A program made the position numbers and the translations under genes. This document shows, in pieces, positions 5,922-7,030 of a stretch of 7,030 nucleotides of DNA. The notes below the pieces were generated by a model. That model made no database searches and had not been told where the DNA came from. It was given only the letters and a program-made list of their open reading frames with translations. This stretch comes from Pseudomonadota bacterium (lineage in GTDB: Bacteria; Desulfobacterota; Desulfobacteria; Desulfobacterales; RPRI01), in the NCBI GenBank assembly GCA_018830925.1, contig JAHJRK010000411.1:1-7030 (forward strand). The letters run 5' to 3'. Positions within the stretch are counted from its first letter, which is position 1. Each line of letters starts with the position of its first letter.

Positions 5922-6692
5922 TTATCGTGTAACTCCACGCTGGGAAGATTTTATAAAACTAATGAAATTTACGACTTCAGGAACCTGCTCGACTTCAGCC
6001 CCAACTCTTTCAATTGCCTCATTCATCGTAAGTCCGATTCTGAATATTATTCTGTATGTTTTTTTCAGCAGGGATAATGTTGTCGGCGAAAACCCATGGC
6101 GTTTGAGGCCGACTGAGTTCAAGCCGTGCAGCTCCGCTCTGTCTCCCGCGGCAATGACATAAGGGGGCACATCTTTAACAACTGCCGATTTACCGCCGAC
6201 AAAAGCATATTCTCCGATTTTGACAAATTGATGCACGGCTACAAGGCCCCCTATTGTTGCATGATCTCCTATGGTTATATGTCCGGCCAGAGTCGCATTG
6301 TTTGCCATGACAACCTTGCGGCCTACCCTGCAGTCGTGCGCTATATGAGTATAGGCCATTAAAAAATTCTCTTCCCCAACCTCGGTTATTCCCCCGCCGA
6401 ATCCGGTTCCCCTGTGAATAGTGACAAATTCCCTGATTATGGTTCCATTGCCGATCTTTACATATGTTTTCTCACCTTCAAATTTTAGTGACTGGGGAAC
6501 AGCACCGATTGCGGCATACTGGAATATCCGGCAGTTCCGGCCGATTGTTACGAAAGGATCTATTACAACGTGAGGGCCTATCACGGTCCCTGAACCTATG
6601 AATACATTCTCTCCAATTATGGAATATGCGCCGATATCGACACTTGAATCGATCTCGGCACTGGAATTAATTATAGCGGTTTCGTGAATCAT
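5922..6692 (-). CDS. lpxA: UDP-N-acetylglucosamine O-acyltransferase LpxA
   Basis: LpxA transfers a 3-hydroxyacyl chain from ACP to the 3-position of UDP-GlcNAc, the first step of lipid A synthesis, in the cytoplasm as a trimer. The 256-aa length matches the family (E. coli 262). Residues 1 to about 180 are left-handed beta-helix hexapeptide repeats, and about 190-256 form the alpha-helical C-terminal domain. The YTHIAHD motif holds His116 and His119, which align with E. coli His122 and the catalytic base His125. His138 and His154 align with E. coli His144 and His160. Gly167 in VGGKSA aligns with E. coli Gly173, the 'hydrocarbon ruler'; a Gly there is associated with a longer acyl chain (C14 in E. 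coli), but I only infer chain length. In PQSLKFEGE, Gln67 matches E. coli Gln73, while Ser68 replaces Asp74. The start is the ATG overlapping the fabZ stop, behind AGGAGG. The stop is 4 nt before the lpxI ATG. Confidence 0.97.
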   Translation of the reverse strand: MIHETAIINSSAEIDSSVDIGAYSIIGENVFIGSGTVIGPHVVIDPFVTIGRNCRIFQYAAIGAVPQSLKFEGEKTYVKIGNGTIIREFVTIHRGTGFGGGITEVGEENFLMAYTHIAHDCRVGRKVVMANNATLAGHITIGDHATIGGLVAVHQFVKIGEYAFVGGKSAVVKDVPPYVIAAGDRAELHGLNSVGLKRHGFSPTTLSLLKKTYRIIFRIGLTMNEAIERVGAEVEQVPEVVNFISFIKSSQRGVTR

Positions 6693-7030
6693 CGTTTTCC
6701 TCCTAAAGTGGCCATAAACTCCGCCTCAGCCACACACTTGCCTTCAACTGTCGCAATGCCTGACATTTTGACGGCTTTTGATCTCATATTTAAAATTTTT
6801 ACTTCAAAAACAAGCTGATCACCCGGAACAACCGGTTTCCTGAATTTTACTTTGTCCATTCCCATAAAATAAACCGGGCCACCGCGCTTCTCCTCCGGTT
6901 GAGAAACGGCAAACAATATCCCCCCGGTTTGCGCCATCGCTTCGATGATAAGAACTCCAGGCATAATGGGTGCGCCGGGGAAATGTCCCACAAAAAAAGG
7001 CTCATTAATGGTGACATTTTTCAAAGCGAT
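6689..7030 (-). CDS. fabZ: 3-hydroxyacyl-ACP dehydratase FabZ (N-terminus outside window)
   Basis: FabZ dehydrates (3R)-hydroxyacyl-ACP to trans-2-enoyl-ACP in the cytoplasmic fatty-acid cycle, and it competes with LpxA and LpxD for hydroxyacyl-ACP. The frame is open to the right edge and shows 113 residues plus the stop. Roughly the first 30 residues of this family (about 145 aa) are missing. The hotdog-fold active site is present: GHFPG with the catalytic His at visible residue 16, then PGVLIIEAMAQ with the catalytic Glu at residue 30. The FRKPVVPGDQL segment is also typical. The TTG at 7024-7022 is an internal Leu codon, not a start, because the homologous 'A-(L/V)-K-N-V' stretch runs through it. 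The gene ends in ATGA, sharing four bases with the lpxA start, and its last codons (Leu-Gly-Gly-Lys-Arg) contain the lpxA ribosome-binding site. The position directly before lpxA supports FabZ over FabA. Family assignment is very secure. Confidence 0.95.
   Translation of the reverse strand: MALKNVTINEPFFVGHFPGAPIMPGVLIIEAMAQTGGILFAVSQPEEKRGGPVYFMGMDKVKFRKPVVPGDQLVFEVKILNMRSKAVKMSGIATVEGKCVAEAEFMATLGGKR
6699..6704 (-). promoter_or_regulatory. Shine-Dalgarno site of lpxA inside fabZ
   Basis: A consensus AGGAGG lies on the minus strand within the penultimate codons of fabZ. A 6-nt spacer (AAAACG) separates it from the lpxA ATG at 6692. It is the best ribosome-binding site in the window and fixes the lpxA start. 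Together with the ATGA stop/start overlap it predicts coupled but independently efficient translation of lpxA. Confidence 0.85.

Noticed and set aside
5936..5938. GTG start for lpxI
   Set aside because: It would add seven residues before the conserved KIGLIAGSGQFP start, overlaps lpxA by 17 nt and has no ribosome-binding site. ATG 5917 fits the family better, though GTG cannot be excluded.
5289..6077. 262-codon open frame on the plus strand
   Set aside because: It lies antisense across lpxI and the end of lpxA, has a low-complexity Ser/Pro-rich translation, and matches no fold I recognise. The minus-strand genes are unmistakable, so this is a shadow frame.
7022..7024. TTG as the start of fabZ
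   Set aside because: The codon is inside the conserved FabZ stretch leading to NEPFFxGHFPG, and the frame stays open to the window edge. The gene is simply truncated by the window.

Overview
This window carries a leftward-transcribed (minus strand) lipid A / lipopolysaccharide assembly operon. In transcription order it reads fabZ (start cut off at the right edge), lpxA, lpxI, a Gfo/Idh/MocA-family oxidoreductase, lpxB, msbA, and lptF (3' end cut off at the left edge). The order fabZ-lpxA-lpxI-oxidoreductase-lpxB-msbA, and the use of LpxI instead of LpxH, fit a delta-proteobacterial (Desulfobacterota) Gram-negative. The small palindromic repeats in the gaps look to me like those of sulfate-reducing Desulfobacterales, but that is recollection and not a search result.

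Layout from right to left: fabZ and lpxA overlap in ATGA (6689-6692). lpxI starts 4 nt after lpxA. A gap of about 120 nt (4965-5086) before the oxidoreductase is nearly filled by a 117-bp element with imperfect terminal inverted repeats. lpxB starts 4 nt after the oxidoreductase. A 264-nt gap (2600-2863) before msbA holds a perfect 9-bp palindrome and a compound foldback sequence with three internal hairpins. msbA and lptF overlap in ATGA (896-899). Four of the six junctions are therefore tightly coupled, and the other two are spread apart by palindromic DNA.

The genes form one pathway. FabZ supplies the fatty-acid elongation cycle that makes the 3-hydroxyacyl-ACP donors. LpxA loads an acyl chain on UDP-GlcNAc. 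LpxI hydrolyses UDP-2,3-diacylglucosamine to lipid X. LpxB joins lipid X to another UDP-diacylglucosamine to give the disaccharide. MsbA flips the core-lipid A across the inner membrane. LptF is part of the LptB2FG complex that extracts LPS toward the outer membrane. The oxidoreductase has no settled role in this pathway.

I find no wholly new multi-gene system. The parts that deserve a second look are: (1) a repeat family whose arm supplies the last codons and stop of both lpxI and lpxB; (2) the structured lpxB-msbA gap; (3) a strong ribosome-binding site upstream of msbA that points at a non-canonical start codon; and (4) an oxidoreductase without a GnnB partner, beside an LpxA with a substitution in its sugar-nucleotide site. 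No RNA genes, CRISPR arrays, complete insertion sequences or convincing intrinsic terminators were seen. The strand opposite the operon carries only shadow ORFs.
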